The notes: generated by a model from the letters alone, not told the origin. A stretch of DNA of 64,000 nucleotides from Corallococcus sp. AS-1-6 (GCF_020037015.1 NZ_JAIQDE010000003.1:310001-374000), one strand, 5' to 3'. Positions 8,478-47,914 are shown, counted from the first letter of the stretch. Made by a program: numbers and translations.

Positions 8478-9476
8478 CTAGAACGTGAGGGAGAAGCCGG
8501 CGCCCAGCCCACCACGGGTGGAGTACAGCCGCACGCGCGGCGGCGCGGCCTGGGAGACGGAGGGAGAGGGCTTCGGTTCGGGGCGGGACTCGACGGTGGT
8601 GCTGGTCACCACCTGGTCCTCGTGGTGGTAGACGGCGTCCACCACGCCCAGGGTGTAGACGGTGTAGAAGCCGGTGGCGGACGCGAGCTTGAGCAACTGC
8701 CAGGTGTCCGCCTGCCGGGCGCGGTCCGTGGGGATGTAGCGGATGGGGATGGAGGCCCGGCCGTCCTCATCCAGCACGTTGTCCAGGTTGACGAGCCGCT
8801 CCTCGAAGAGCGAGTCGTACGCGAAGAACGCGATGATGCTGGTGATGGCCAGCACGCCCTCGGTGGCGGCGATGGCGATGCCCATGCCGTTGCGGCCCTG
8901 CTGGAACTGGCCGGCGCCGAAGGGGACGAAGTTGACCAGGAAGTTGCGCTTCTCCACGGTGCGCACGGTGACCTGGCGGGCCAGCTCCTCCGCGCGGCGG
9001 CGCTGCGTCTCCAGGGCGACGCGCTCCTGCTCCCGGCGCTCCTGTTCGGCCTTCTCGCGCTCCAGGCGCAGGCGCTGCTCCTGGCGGAGGAACTCGCGCT
9101 CGCCGGACATCTGGTTCTTGAGGTCCTCGAAGTAGGCGACGGCCGGGGGCGGGACGACGAAGGGGTCCAGGCTGAAGTCGGGATCCAACCGGAGCACGGC
9201 GCGCAGGTGGCGCTCGGCCTCGTCCGTCTTGTTGAGGTTGAAGGCGGACAGGCCGGCGAGCTTGTGCAGCTCCACCAGGTCCTCTTCCGGCAGGTCGCCC
9301 CGGTCGATCCGCTGGCCGGCGCGCTCCAGCACCTCCGCGTACTTGCCGTATTCGAATGACGAGCGCAGCGCGGCGACCTCCGGATCCGCGCCCATGGGCG
9401 TCTGGGCGCGCGCGGACGCGGGGCCGAGCAGGGCGGCCAGCAGGAGGACGACGAGGAGCAACGGGCCACGGCTCAT
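8478..9476 (-). CDS. Exported TPR/coiled-coil protein with internal membrane segment
   Basis: A 332-residue protein with a signal peptide (residues 1-25, LLLVVLLLAALLGPASARAQ), a TPR-like region (about 30-105, VLERAGQRI through EAERHLRAVLRLDPDF), a long Arg/Glu/Gln-rich coiled coil (about 125-175), and a Gly-rich hydrophobic stretch (about 195-225, GMGIAIAATEGVLAITSIIAFF) that probably enters a membrane. The tail is Ser/Pro-rich and ends in beta-like LGAGFSLTF. The start overlaps the kinase stop as ATGA, so translation is coupled. It may be the envelope partner or substrate of the kinase. That is inferred only from position. Confidence 0.72.
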   Translation of the reverse strand: MSRGPLLLVVLLLAALLGPASARAQTPMGADPEVAALRSSFEYGKYAEVLERAGQRIDRGDLPEEDLVELHKLAGLSAFNLNKTDEAERHLRAVLRLDPDFSLDPFVVPPPAVAYFEDLKNQMSGEREFLRQEQRLRLEREKAEQERREQERVALETQRRRAEELARQVTVRTVEKRNFLVNFVPFGAGQFQQGRNGMGIAIAATEGVLAITSIIAFFAYDSLFEERLVNLDNVLDEDGRASIPIRYIPTDRARQADTWQLLKLASATGFYTVYTLGVVDAVYHHEDQVVTSTTVESRPEPKPSPSVSQAAPPRVRLYSTRGGLGAGFSLTF

Positions 9477-11539
9477 TCGGGGGCCAGTCTCCCGCGCAGG
9501 GTGGTGGGCTTGCCGGGCTCCAGCAGGACGACGCGCTTCTCCGTCTTGTAGCCGGGGGAGGAGATCTCCACCTCCACGCGGTGCTGGAAGCTGGCGGGGC
9601 CGCGGGGGGAGCGGATGTCGAAGGGGTGCTGGAGGCTGTCGTGCGCGGTGCGCTCCACGTCGCCCACGCGCACGGTGGCGTCCGGCGGCTGGTAGTCCAT
9701 GGCGAGCTGCGAGGCCTTCAGCAGGGCGCGCAGGCGGAAGACGTTCTCGCCGTCCGGCTTCACGTCGATGGTCTCCGTGGCGTCCTCGCAGTAGCCGCAG
9801 GAGACGGTGACGGTGTGCTGGCCCGGGGACAGGTGCACGTCGTGCTGCGCGAGCTGTTGCGTGCCGGCGGGGCCGCCGTCCACGCGGATGGAGCCGTAGG
9901 GGCGCACGAGGATGGACACGGGGATCCTGCCCGCGCGCGCGGGCCTGGAGTCGTCCTGGGGGTCGAGGCTGGCGACCACCGTGGGGCGCGAGGGCGTGCG
10001 CTCCGGAGGGGAGGGGACGCGGGGCGAGGAGTCCGTGGGAGGCGCGGGTGCGTCGCGACCGGGAGTCCCCGTGCCGGTGGGCCGCGAGCCCGGGGCCTGC
10101 GCGGCGCCCGTACCGTCGGGCGAACCCGCCGTGCCGCCCGTGCCCGTGCCGCCGTGAAGGGCGCCCTTACCGTCGGGTGAACCCGTTACGCCACCCGTGC
10201 CCTGCGCGCCATTGGGGATGCCCGTACCGCCGGGTGAACCCGCCGGGCCGCCCGTGCCCTGTCCGCCGTGAAGGGTGCCCGTGCCGTTGGGGACCACCGT
10301 GCCGCCCGTGCCCTGCGTTCCCGCGGACGCGGCGGCGCCAGCCGCGACCTGCGCTCCCGGAGCCTTCGGCGTCTCGGGCGCGCTCGCGTTCATCCGGGAC
10401 ACCTGCCAGCCGCCCAGCCCCAACGCGAGCGCCACGCCCGCCCCGATTCCCACGCGGATGCCACGCCTGCGCCACGTGCGCCGCCGCTGCTGGCGCTGGA
10501 TGCCCTTGAGCAACCCCAGCGCCCGTTCATTCGTCGCGTCCAGCGCCAGCACGTGGTTGAGGCACGCCAGCGCGCGCGGCGTCCGCTTCTCCGCGAGCTG
10601 CCGCTCCCCGCGCTCCAGCAGCGCCGCGACGATGCGCTGGCGCGCGAGCCGCTGGTACGACGGCGGATCCGCGAAGAACGAGATCAGCTCCTCGCCCACC
10701 CGGGAGAACCCCAGCCCCGCCAGCGCGTCCGCCAGCGCGTCGCGCAGCTTCCCCGCGTTGGGGTAGCGCCGCGCCGGGTCGCGCTGGAGGCACGTCGCGC
10801 AGATCTCCGCCAGCTCGTCCGACAGCGTGGGCACGCGGCGGCGCGGGTCTTCGTACGCGCCGTCCAGGATGCGCTTCAACGTCGCCGTGGTGTTCGACGC
10901 CGTGAAGGGCAGCCGGCCCGTCATCAGCGCGTAGAACATGATCCCCAGGCTGAAGACGTCTGCCTCCGGCCCGGCCTCCAGGCCCTCGATGATCTCCGGC
11001 GACATGTGCGCGGGCGAGCCCACCAGCGCGCCCGTCACCGTCATCCGGTCCTCGATGTCCAGCAGCCGCGCGATGCCGAAGTCCATGAGCTTGAGGACCC
11101 CGTCCTCGCGCACCATGACGTTCTCCGGCTTCAGGTCGCGGTGGATGACGCCCGCCTCGTGCGCGTGCGCCAGCGCCGCCGCCAGCTCGTGGATGATCAT
11201 CGCCGCCAGCTCCGGCGGCTCCAGCGGGCCCTCGTCCAGGTACGTCTTGAGCGTCCGGCCCCGGATGTACTCCGTGACGATGAAGGCGTCGTGCGCCTCC
11301 GCCGAGGAGAAGTCGAACACCTCCAGGATGTTGGGGTGGTGCAGCTTCGCCACCGCGCGGGCCTCGCGCGCCAGGCGACGGCGCGACTCGTCCTTGCCGG
11401 CCAGGTGCGGGTGCAGCACCTTCACCGCGACCTCGCGGTCCAGGGCCGTGTCCAGGCCCTTGTACACGACGCTCATGCCCCCGGAGCCCAGCTCCTCCAG
11501 GATGCGATAGCGACCGATATGGCGGCCGACGAGCGTCAT
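9473..11539 (-). CDS. pkn4: Membrane Ser/Thr protein kinase, Pkn4-like
   Basis: A 688-residue Hanks-type kinase. The kinase domain (about 10-280) is complete: GSGGMS loop (18-23), Lys40, HRDLKPEN (133-140) and DFG (153-155). A short TPR-like region (about 300-345) and a transmembrane helix (about 360-380) follow, then an outer part with 19-residue Gly/Thr repeats and PEGA-like beta repeats (IPVSILVRPYGSIRVDGGPAG), including a CGYC motif. It starts 22 nt after pfk. In Myxococcus xanthus, kinase Pkn4 is encoded beside pfk and activates phosphofructokinase by phosphorylation (Nariya and Inouye, from memory). Gene order and architecture support orthology. ATG 11539 was chosen over an earlier in-frame start because the kinase fold begins there. 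The next gene overlaps by 4 nt. Confidence 0.88.
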   Translation of the reverse strand: MTLVGRHIGRYRILEELGSGGMSVVYKGLDTALDREVAVKVLHPHLAGKDESRRRLAREARAVAKLHHPNILEVFDFSSAEAHDAFIVTEYIRGRTLKTYLDEGPLEPPELAAMIIHELAAALAHAHEAGVIHRDLKPENVMVREDGVLKLMDFGIARLLDIEDRMTVTGALVGSPAHMSPEIIEGLEAGPEADVFSLGIMFYALMTGRLPFTASNTTATLKRILDGAYEDPRRRVPTLSDELAEICATCLQRDPARRYPNAGKLRDALADALAGLGFSRVGEELISFFADPPSYQRLARQRIVAALLERGERQLAEKRTPRALACLNHVLALDATNERALGLLKGIQRQQRRRTWRRRGIRVGIGAGVALALGLGGWQVSRMNASAPETPKAPGAQVAAGAAASAGTQGTGGTVVPNGTGTLHGGQGTGGPAGSPGGTGIPNGAQGTGGVTGSPDGKGALHGGTGTGGTAGSPDGTGAAQAPGSRPTGTGTPGRDAPAPPTDSSPRVPSPPERTPSRPTVVASLDPQDDSRPARAGRIPVSILVRPYGSIRVDGGPAGTQQLAQHDVHLSPGQHTVTVSCGYCEDATETIDVKPDGENVFRLRALLKASQLAMDYQPPDATVRVGDVERTAHDSLQHPFDIRSPRGPASFQHRVEVEISSPGYKTEKRVVLLEPGKPTTLRGRLAPE
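10097..10325. repeat. 57-bp in-frame tandem repeats in the kinase linker
   Basis: About four tandem copies of a 57-nt unit encode a 19-residue motif of the form GTGGxxGSPDGxGALHGGx. Successive copies start exactly 57 nt apart (matching positions 10112, 10169 and 10226). The copy nearest the membrane is a shorter variant. The array lies outside the membrane, between the transmembrane helix and the PEGA-like domains, so it probably acts as a flexible spacer. Copy number is expected to vary between strains. Confidence 0.8.
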
Positions 11540-11561
11540 GGCGTGCGCTGCGCGCTCTCCC

Positions 11562-12659
11562 TCAGTCCCCGAACCCGATGCCCATGCTCCGCGCGAACCG
11601 CACCAGGTCTCCCCGGACGTCCACGCGGCGCTCCTTGCGAGACTCACTCAGCGGCACGGGGATGACGTCGTTGTTCCTGAGCGCCACCATGTGCCCCCAC
11701 TGTCCGTCCCGCACCAGGTCCAGCACCTTGCACCCGTAGCGCGTGGCCAGCACCCGGTCCGCCGCGCTCGGGCTGCCGCCGCGCTGCAGGTGGCCCAGGA
11801 CGGTGACGCGGATCTCCGCCTCGATGTGGCTGGCCAGCAGATCCGCGCACACCTTGCCGGAGCCGCCCAGCCGCACCACGCCCCGGCCCGGGATGTCCGC
11901 GGCCTCCGCCAGCACGGACAGCGCGCCGCCCTCCGGATACGCGCCCTCCGAAATCGCGATGATGGAGAAGCTGCGCCGCCGCGTGGCCCGCTTCTTCAGC
12001 GTCTCCAGCAGGGACTCCACGCGGTACGGAATCTCCGGGATGAGGATGAGGTCCGCGCCGCCGGCGATGCCGCTCTCCAGCGTGAGGAAGCCCGCGTGGC
12101 GGCCCATGATCTCCACCACCATCACGCGGTCATGCGCCTCCGCGGTGGAGTGCAGCCGGTCCAGCGCCTCCGTGACGATGAGCCGCGCGGTGTCGAACCC
12201 GAACGTCTGGTCCGTGCCGGACAGGTCATTGTCGATGGTCTTCGGACACCCGACGACCTTCAGCCCCTTCTCCGCCAACTGGTGCGCGATGGACAGCGTG
12301 CCGTCCCCGCCAATGGCCACCAGGCCGTCCAGCCGCAGCTCCTCGCAGCGGCGCAGGACCTGATCCGACACGTCCCGCGTCACCCAGCCCGTGCCCTCAC
12401 GCACCGGGTAGGAGAACGGGTTCGCCTTGTTGGACGTGCCAAGAATGGTGCCGCCCTTGGGCAGGATGCCGCGCGTGTCCTCCAGGCCGAGCGGGCGGAC
12501 GAGCTCCGGCTCCACCAGGCCCATGTAGCCGTTCTCGATGCCGACGAACGAGTGGCCGAACTCGAGCACACCCCGTCGCACGAGGCCTCGGATGAGCGCG
12601 TTGAGTCCGGGGCAGTCACCACCGCCGGTGAGGACGCCAAGTCGAAGAGGTCGAGCCAT
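11562..12659 (-). CDS. pfk: 6-phosphofructokinase
   Basis: A 365-residue cytoplasmic enzyme that phosphorylates fructose 6-phosphate to fructose 1,6-bisphosphate in glycolysis. Visible motifs: the nucleotide loop GVLTGGGDCPGLN (8-20), GGDG (117-120), substrate loop PKTIDND (139-145), MGRHAGF (185-191) and HLQRGGSPS. Gly at 120 predicts ATP use, while Lys at 140 is the residue more common in PPi enzymes. This G/K pair is known from actinobacterial ATP-dependent enzymes. Residue 226 is Thr inside KRATRRR, matching Thr226, reported as the Pkn4 site in M. xanthus Pfk (from memory). It is the first gene of a six-gene minus-strand operon, with pkn4 22 nt downstream. Confidence 0.94.
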   Translation of the reverse strand: MARPLRLGVLTGGGDCPGLNALIRGLVRRGVLEFGHSFVGIENGYMGLVEPELVRPLGLEDTRGILPKGGTILGTSNKANPFSYPVREGTGWVTRDVSDQVLRRCEELRLDGLVAIGGDGTLSIAHQLAEKGLKVVGCPKTIDNDLSGTDQTFGFDTARLIVTEALDRLHSTAEAHDRVMVVEIMGRHAGFLTLESGIAGGADLILIPEIPYRVESLLETLKKRATRRRSFSIIAISEGAYPEGGALSVLAEAADIPGRGVVRLGGSGKVCADLLASHIEAEIRVTVLGHLQRGGSPSAADRVLATRYGCKVLDLVRDGQWGHMVALRNNDVIPVPLSESRKERRVDVRGDLVRFARSMGIGFGD

Positions 12660-12739
12660 AGGAACGATGAAAGTCGGACGCGGGTGTCAGTGGGGACGGG
12701 CGACACTATGACAGCAACGTCGGTGCGGATAGTAGGTGC

Positions 12740-12754
12740 CACCCCCAGGGGGTG
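12740..12754. promoter_or_regulatory. 15-bp palindrome upstream of pfk
   Basis: CACCCCC and GGGGGTG flank a single central A, about 80 nt upstream of the pfk start in the 154-nt gap between pfk and the preceding TPR gene. The symmetry and position would suit a dimeric regulator acting on the pfk-pkn4 operon promoter. No convincing promoter hexamers or sigma-54 site could be assigned, and such G/C palindromes arise by chance more easily in high-GC DNA. Confidence 0.3.
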
Positions 12755-12813
12755 CAACGCACGAATCAGCGGTGCTGTCGGATCCGCGCTCGGAGGGACG
12801 CGGGGGCGGCCCC

Positions 12814-13293
12814 TCAGTCGCGCTTGATGCGACGCCGGGAGGCCAGCCGGTCCAGGAGGGCCTGGAGGCGGTCCTCCTTCTGCGCGGGGAGGGCCCGGTC
12901 CGTGGGGGACTGCACGGGCATCTCGCGGGCCATCCGGTACAGCTCCTCCAGCCGCTCCAGCACCAGCTCGTTGCCGGGGCGCTCCTGGAGCGCCCGGCGG
13001 TACGCGGCGGCGGCGCCCACGTAGTCGCCCAGCGTGAAGAGCCGCTCGCCCTCCTGCATGGGCGAGGCCGGTCCCAGCGGGAGGCGCTGGGGCTCGCGCA
13101 CGCGGTTCTTCAGGTGCTGCAGCTCCTCCGGCTGGAGGCTGTCGCGCAGGTGGGCCAGCTTGGCCGCCAGCGCCTCCTCGCGCGGAAAGGCGGCGAGCAG
13201 GTGCTCGAAGAGCTCGAACGCCTCCGCCAGCTCACCCCGGCGCAGGGCGCGGTCGGCACGTGCTTCCATGTCGGCCCGGGCGGCAGGGGTCAT
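12814..13293 (-). CDS. TPR-repeat protein, hypothetical
   Basis: A 159-residue, entirely helical and charged protein with no signal peptide. Two TPR-like motifs are visible (ADRALRRGELAEAFELFEHLLAAFP at about 13-38 and GERLFTLGDYVGAAAAYRRALQERP at about 81-105), and the C-terminus is basic (RRRIKRD). It probably works as a cytoplasmic protein-protein adaptor. It lies upstream of pfk on the same strand with a 154-nt gap, so it may be transcribed separately. A second Met at residue 9 could be the start, and neither has a good ribosome site. Confidence 0.65.
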   Translation of the reverse strand: MTPAARADMEARADRALRRGELAEAFELFEHLLAAFPREEALAAKLAHLRDSLQPEELQHLKNRVREPQRLPLGPASPMQEGERLFTLGDYVGAAAAYRRALQERPGNELVLERLEELYRMAREMPVQSPTDRALPAQKEDRLQALLDRLASRRRIKRD

Positions 13294-13371
13294 CTCGCGC
13301 GGCAGAGTAACTGTTGCCCACCCGGGATGTCACATGCGGAAAAGCCTGCGCTCGGCGGGCCGCATCGCTTC

Positions 13372-14391
13372 TCAGGCGGGCGTCGCGGAGGACTCCGGCA
13401 ATACCGCGCTTTCCGCGCTCCGGGCGCTCCGCCTCCAGTGGCGGAAGAGCCACACGGCCACCAGCCCGTTGAGCAGCAGCCCGAAGACGCCCTCGCCGTT
13501 GAACACCCAGACCTGACCGCCGAAGAGCCCCGGCCGGCCGTTGTAGACGCTGCCGAAGAGCAGCGGGTTGATGAGGTTCCAGCTCACGTGGAAGAGCGCG
13601 GGCGGCCAGATGGAGCGCGACGCCATGTAGAGCTGCGCGAACACCACCGCGGCCACGGCGATGGACAAAAGGAACGTCACGTTCTGCCCCACGTGCCCGC
13701 GCTGCGTGGAGGAAAAGATGAGCGGCAGGTGGAACGCGGCCCACACCGGCATGGTGATGGCCGCGGCCAGCGCAGGCCGGTGCATCCACCAGCGCGCCAG
13801 CGTCCCGCGCCAGCCCACCTCCTCACCCAGCTCGCTGGGGACGCCGAAGCCCACGACGGGCCACCACACCAGCGCGAACAGGCCGTGGCGCAGCCAGCGC
13901 CAGCGCTCGGGCAGCTTCGCGCCCAGCTTCTCCACCCAGCGCCAGCGCACGGACGCCGCGGCCAGCCACCATGTGATGGTCAGCGCCCAGAACAGGAGGA
14001 TCATCACCGGCACCGTCGCCAGGCCCGTCACCCCGAACGGGCCCTTGAGCAGCTCCGGCTGGTACGTGATGAAGGCCGCGTCCCCGGTCACGAAGCGGAT
14101 CGCGTAGGCCAGCGGCGCGATGACGGCGCCGTACGCCAGGGGCAGCGCCAGCCCCACGAGCCACCACTTCCAGCCGGGGAAGGCGAAGCCCACCGCGGAG
14201 GGCGGCTCGCGACGGAAGAACCACGAGCACGCCAGCCCCACGATGCCGGGCACGCACATCATCCAGCGCATCAACCACACGGACTTCTCGCCGCCGGCGA
14301 TGAACGCCACGGCCATCGTCCAGCTCACCGCGAGCGTCACCGCGATGAACGTGAGGGTTTCTTTCCGGGGATTCCTCATGTTCCGGAGCAT
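13372..14391 (-). CDS. CPBP-family intramembrane metalloprotease
   Basis: A 339-residue protein with about eight hydrophobic segments and the CPBP (Abi/CAAX protease-like) signature. Motif 1 is EEVGWR (within SELGEEVGWRG, around residue 190), motif 2 is FHLPL, and motif 3 is the HVSWN segment near the C-terminus. In this family the two Glu and the His residues form the active site. Members cleave prenylated or membrane peptides, and some give self-immunity to peptide antibiotics. It lies 77 nt after the CmlA-like gene on the same strand and so next to the NRPS locus, making an immunity role possible but unproven. ATG 14391 and ATG 14379 are both plausible starts, and neither has a strong ribosome site. 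Confidence 0.83.
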   Translation of the reverse strand: MLRNMRNPRKETLTFIAVTLAVSWTMAVAFIAGGEKSVWLMRWMMCVPGIVGLACSWFFRREPPSAVGFAFPGWKWWLVGLALPLAYGAVIAPLAYAIRFVTGDAAFITYQPELLKGPFGVTGLATVPVMILLFWALTITWWLAAASVRWRWVEKLGAKLPERWRWLRHGLFALVWWPVVGFGVPSELGEEVGWRGTLARWWMHRPALAAAITMPVWAAFHLPLIFSSTQRGHVGQNVTFLLSIAVAAVVFAQLYMASRSIWPPALFHVSWNLINPLLFGSVYNGRPGLFGGQVWVFNGEGVFGLLLNGLVAVWLFRHWRRSARSAESAVLPESSATPA

Positions 14392-14398
14392 ACCGGTT

Positions 14399-14450
14399 GG
14401 GCTCGTCCCGTCGAGCCCTACGTACGAGGGGAGGGCGGGCCAGGCCGCCC
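14399..14450 (-). terminator. Two GC-rich hairpins after the CmlA-like gene
   Basis: Reading the minus strand after the stop at 14469, the first hairpin is GGGCGG/CCGCCC (14433-14450, 6-nt loop) and the second is GGGCTCG/CGAGCCC (14399-14418, 6-nt loop). Neither has a following T-run, so any termination would be weak. The second hairpin ends 7 nt before the CPBP protease start and would also cover the position where its ribosome site should lie. Confidence 0.35.
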
Positions 14451-14468
14451 CGCGCCCGCGTGCGCTTT

Positions 14469-16070
14469 TCAGCCCTTGAGGTGGACCTGCTGCGCGCCCT
14501 GGAGCCGCTCGGCCTGGAGGCCGCGCTCGCGGGCGGTGGTGAGCAGCAGATCGGACTCCTTCATGCGGGGCGTCTCCGGCGTGGCGGCCGGCCCGATGAT
14601 GTGCTCCATCCAGGGCTCCAGGCCCATGGCGTAGTTGAAGAGCCGCTTCGCGCCCACGAGCTCCAGCAGGCGCAGGCCCTCGGTGGAGTTGCTGCCGCGG
14701 CAGCGGCGGTTCTTCTCCAGCTTGCGGTCGCGCTTCTTGGGGAAGAAGCCCTCCATCATCCACGTGTGCGGGGCGCCTTCGATCTCCGTGTTCATGAAGA
14801 CCGTGTGCAGCTCGCCCACCGTGCTTCGCAGGTCGCGGTACGTCGTCTCGTCCACGCACATGGAGTCGGCGGCGAAGAACAGGCGCTCGTCGCCGGTGCG
14901 GATGATCCACGCCGTCTTGGCGTGGGCCACGTCGCCGTGCTCGCCCATGAACGGCGCGGCGATGATCTCCCCGTCCGCGATGGGCAGCGACTCGTAGAAG
15001 TAGGGCTCCAGCACGTTCTTGAAGCCGAGCGCCTTGCCCAACAGCCGCGGCGAGTAGTCACCGGCCAGGGCGCCGCTGGCGCGCGGCACCATCAGCGTCC
15101 CGATGCGGTGGCGCAGGCGCAGCAGCGTCTCGATGTCCAGGTGATCCGGGTGGCTGTGGGTGACGATCACGTAGTCGATGCGGCGGGGCAGGTCCGCGAA
15201 GGACATGCGCTCCAGCGGGCCCACCTTCTCCGGCCGCACCGGCACCACCGCGTCGATGAGGATGGACGTGCCCTTCCACTCCACCAGCACGCACGCGTGG
15301 CCCACGTAGCGGATGCGCGGCCCCGGCCCGCTCCACGTCTCCGGAAGGGTCTGCGGCGCCTCCGTGAGCAGGGGCATCAGGTCCGCGTCGGACTTCACCG
15401 CGTCGCCCAGCAGGTCGCGGATCCACTCCAGCGGCTTGGGCTCCAGGTCCAGGCTGAACAGCTTGTCCAGGCGCTCGTCGTGGAAGGGCACCTTCCAGTC
15501 CAGGTGCCCTGCCTCCATCAGGCGCGGCGTGGTGAGCAGCGAGTCGCGCTCCGCGTCCGCCTTCAGCCGGCGGATCCGCATCGACTGGAGGTCCGACTTG
15601 TAGTGGCGCCCCCGGTACAGCAGGCCCTCGTGCACGCGCATCGACGGGCGGTTCACGTAGTCGTACACCAGCTCCACCACGCCCTTGAGCGGCTCCGGCA
15701 GCCGCGCGTACAGCGGCTCCAGGGACTGGCCCTTGGCCTCCGCCAACAACTGCGTCTGGAACTCGTCGAACGCCTCCGCCAGCTTGATGTTGTCCTCCTG
15801 CGCGGCGGTCATCCGCTGCATGAGCGCCCGCACCTCGTCCGCGCGCTCCGGCGCGATGCCCACGAAGGAGCTGCCGCTCAGCGCCGGGTCCTTCGCCGCC
15901 TTCGCGTGGAAGTCCGGCGTCTGCAGGTAGGCCTTCAGGAGCGGCAGCAGGTAGGCCTGCAGATGCAGGCTCGCGGGCATGGGCGCCACCGTCATCCACC
16001 AGGCCTGGAAATCCTGGACGAGCGGTTCAACGAGAGTGGCGTCCGCGAGGCGATACAGGGGAGCGGTCAT
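14469..16070 (-). CDS. CmlA-type diiron beta-hydroxylase (metallo-beta-lactamase fold)
   Basis: A 533-residue protein with an N-terminal helical domain (about 1-245) and a C-terminal metallo-beta-lactamase-fold domain (from about 250). This size and layout match CmlA (532 residues), the non-heme diiron oxygenase of chloramphenicol synthesis that beta-hydroxylates an amino acid bound to an NRPS carrier domain. Counting from ATG 16070, the metal motif HSHPDH is at 305-310, Glu377 lies in GEHGD and Asp402 in FFAADS. These agree with the CmlA ligands His305, His307, Asp309, His310, Glu377 and Asp403 as I recall them. The gene is divergent from the giant NRPS with 308 nt between starts. It probably hydroxylates the beta carbon of one PCP-bound residue, most plausibly Phe, the other aromatic residue or Asp. 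A plain hydrolase is less likely because of the ligand pattern. ATG 16070 was preferred to GTG 16103. Confidence 0.86.
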   Translation of the reverse strand: MTAPLYRLADATLVEPLVQDFQAWWMTVAPMPASLHLQAYLLPLLKAYLQTPDFHAKAAKDPALSGSSFVGIAPERADEVRALMQRMTAAQEDNIKLAEAFDEFQTQLLAEAKGQSLEPLYARLPEPLKGVVELVYDYVNRPSMRVHEGLLYRGRHYKSDLQSMRIRRLKADAERDSLLTTPRLMEAGHLDWKVPFHDERLDKLFSLDLEPKPLEWIRDLLGDAVKSDADLMPLLTEAPQTLPETWSGPGPRIRYVGHACVLVEWKGTSILIDAVVPVRPEKVGPLERMSFADLPRRIDYVIVTHSHPDHLDIETLLRLRHRIGTLMVPRASGALAGDYSPRLLGKALGFKNVLEPYFYESLPIADGEIIAAPFMGEHGDVAHAKTAWIIRTGDERLFFAADSMCVDETTYRDLRSTVGELHTVFMNTEIEGAPHTWMMEGFFPKKRDRKLEKNRRCRGSNSTEGLRLLELVGAKRLFNYAMGLEPWMEHIIGPAATPETPRMKESDLLLTTARERGLQAERLQGAQQVHLKG

Positions 16071-16227
16071 GATGGGTGCGTGCAATCGGAGAGACGCCCA
16101 CACCCTGACAAAGCTCCAAGCGGTTCCGAGGGTGGAACTCGCGGAGTCAAGGCAGGTCGGGGCGGATGCTGAAGACCAGGATGCAGAGCTGACAAGCGAA
16201 TCTGAGCGATTCGAGCAAATTGTTCAA

Positions 16228-16239
16228 GTTCAGTAGAAC
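16228..16239. promoter_or_regulatory. GTTC-N4-GAAC dyad in the divergent promoter region
   Basis: GTTC (16228-16231) and GAAC (16236-16239) form a perfect 4-bp inverted repeat around AGTA. It lies about 160 nt from the hydroxylase start and 140 nt from the NRPS start, a suitable place for an operator acting on both genes. No regulator gene is adjacent, and so short a dyad has a fair chance of being accidental. Confidence 0.25.
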
Positions 16240-16288
16240 CCATTCCTAGTGGTATTCTCGTATCCAGTTCTGCTCCCCCGGATCCATT

Positions 16289-16358
16289 GCAAGGGCGCCT
16301 GTGCCACGCACGTTGTGTGCGTGAGCCCTACAGGCAGTCGGCCCACTGAAGCCCTTGC
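16289..16358 (+). promoter_or_regulatory. Three-helix structured leader upstream of the NRPS start
   Basis: Three nested perfect helices are visible: GCAAGGGC (16289-16296) with GCCCTTGC (16351-16358); directly stacked on it GCCTGT (16297-16302) with ACAGGC (16330-16335); and CACGCAC (16305-16311) with GTGCGTG (16317-16323) around a GTTGT loop. Together they give 21 base pairs in 70 nt, ending 20 nt before the ATG at 16379. An alternative TTG start at 16355 would lie inside the closing helix. It matches no riboswitch class I know. It could control translation or transcript stability of the 31.5-kb message. Confidence 0.55.
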
Positions 16359-16378
16359 GGTGTTCTCCGGCTTTCCTG

Positions 16379-47893
<31,515 letters not shown>

Positions 47894-47914
47894 CGGCGGG
47901 GCAGGGGAGCGGGC

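Larger units (their letters stand above)
16071..16378. promoter_or_regulatory. Divergent intergenic region between the CmlA-like gene and the NRPS
   Basis: This 308-nt gap must hold promoters for both biosynthetic genes. Its middle (about 16180-16285) is clearly less GC-rich than the surrounding genes, as expected for promoter DNA. I could not fix -35/-10 hexamers or a sigma-54 site with confidence. It contains a GTTC-N4-GAAC dyad (16228-16239) and a three-helix leader structure (16289-16358) described separately. Confidence 0.6.

Noticed and set aside
10097-10325. CRISPR array
   Set aside because: The 57-nt units are directly adjacent, keep the reading frame and encode a 19-residue motif. 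There are no spacers and no cas genes.
12660-12813. Sigma-54 promoter for pfk (TGGCAC on the minus strand near the palindrome)
   Set aside because: The required GC element is not at the correct 10-nt spacing from the GG, so the consensus is not met.
14469-16070. Beta-lactamase or antibiotic-resistance enzyme
   Set aside because: The metallo-beta-lactamase fold alone is not enough. The long N-terminal domain, size and ligand spacing match CmlA rather than a lactamase.
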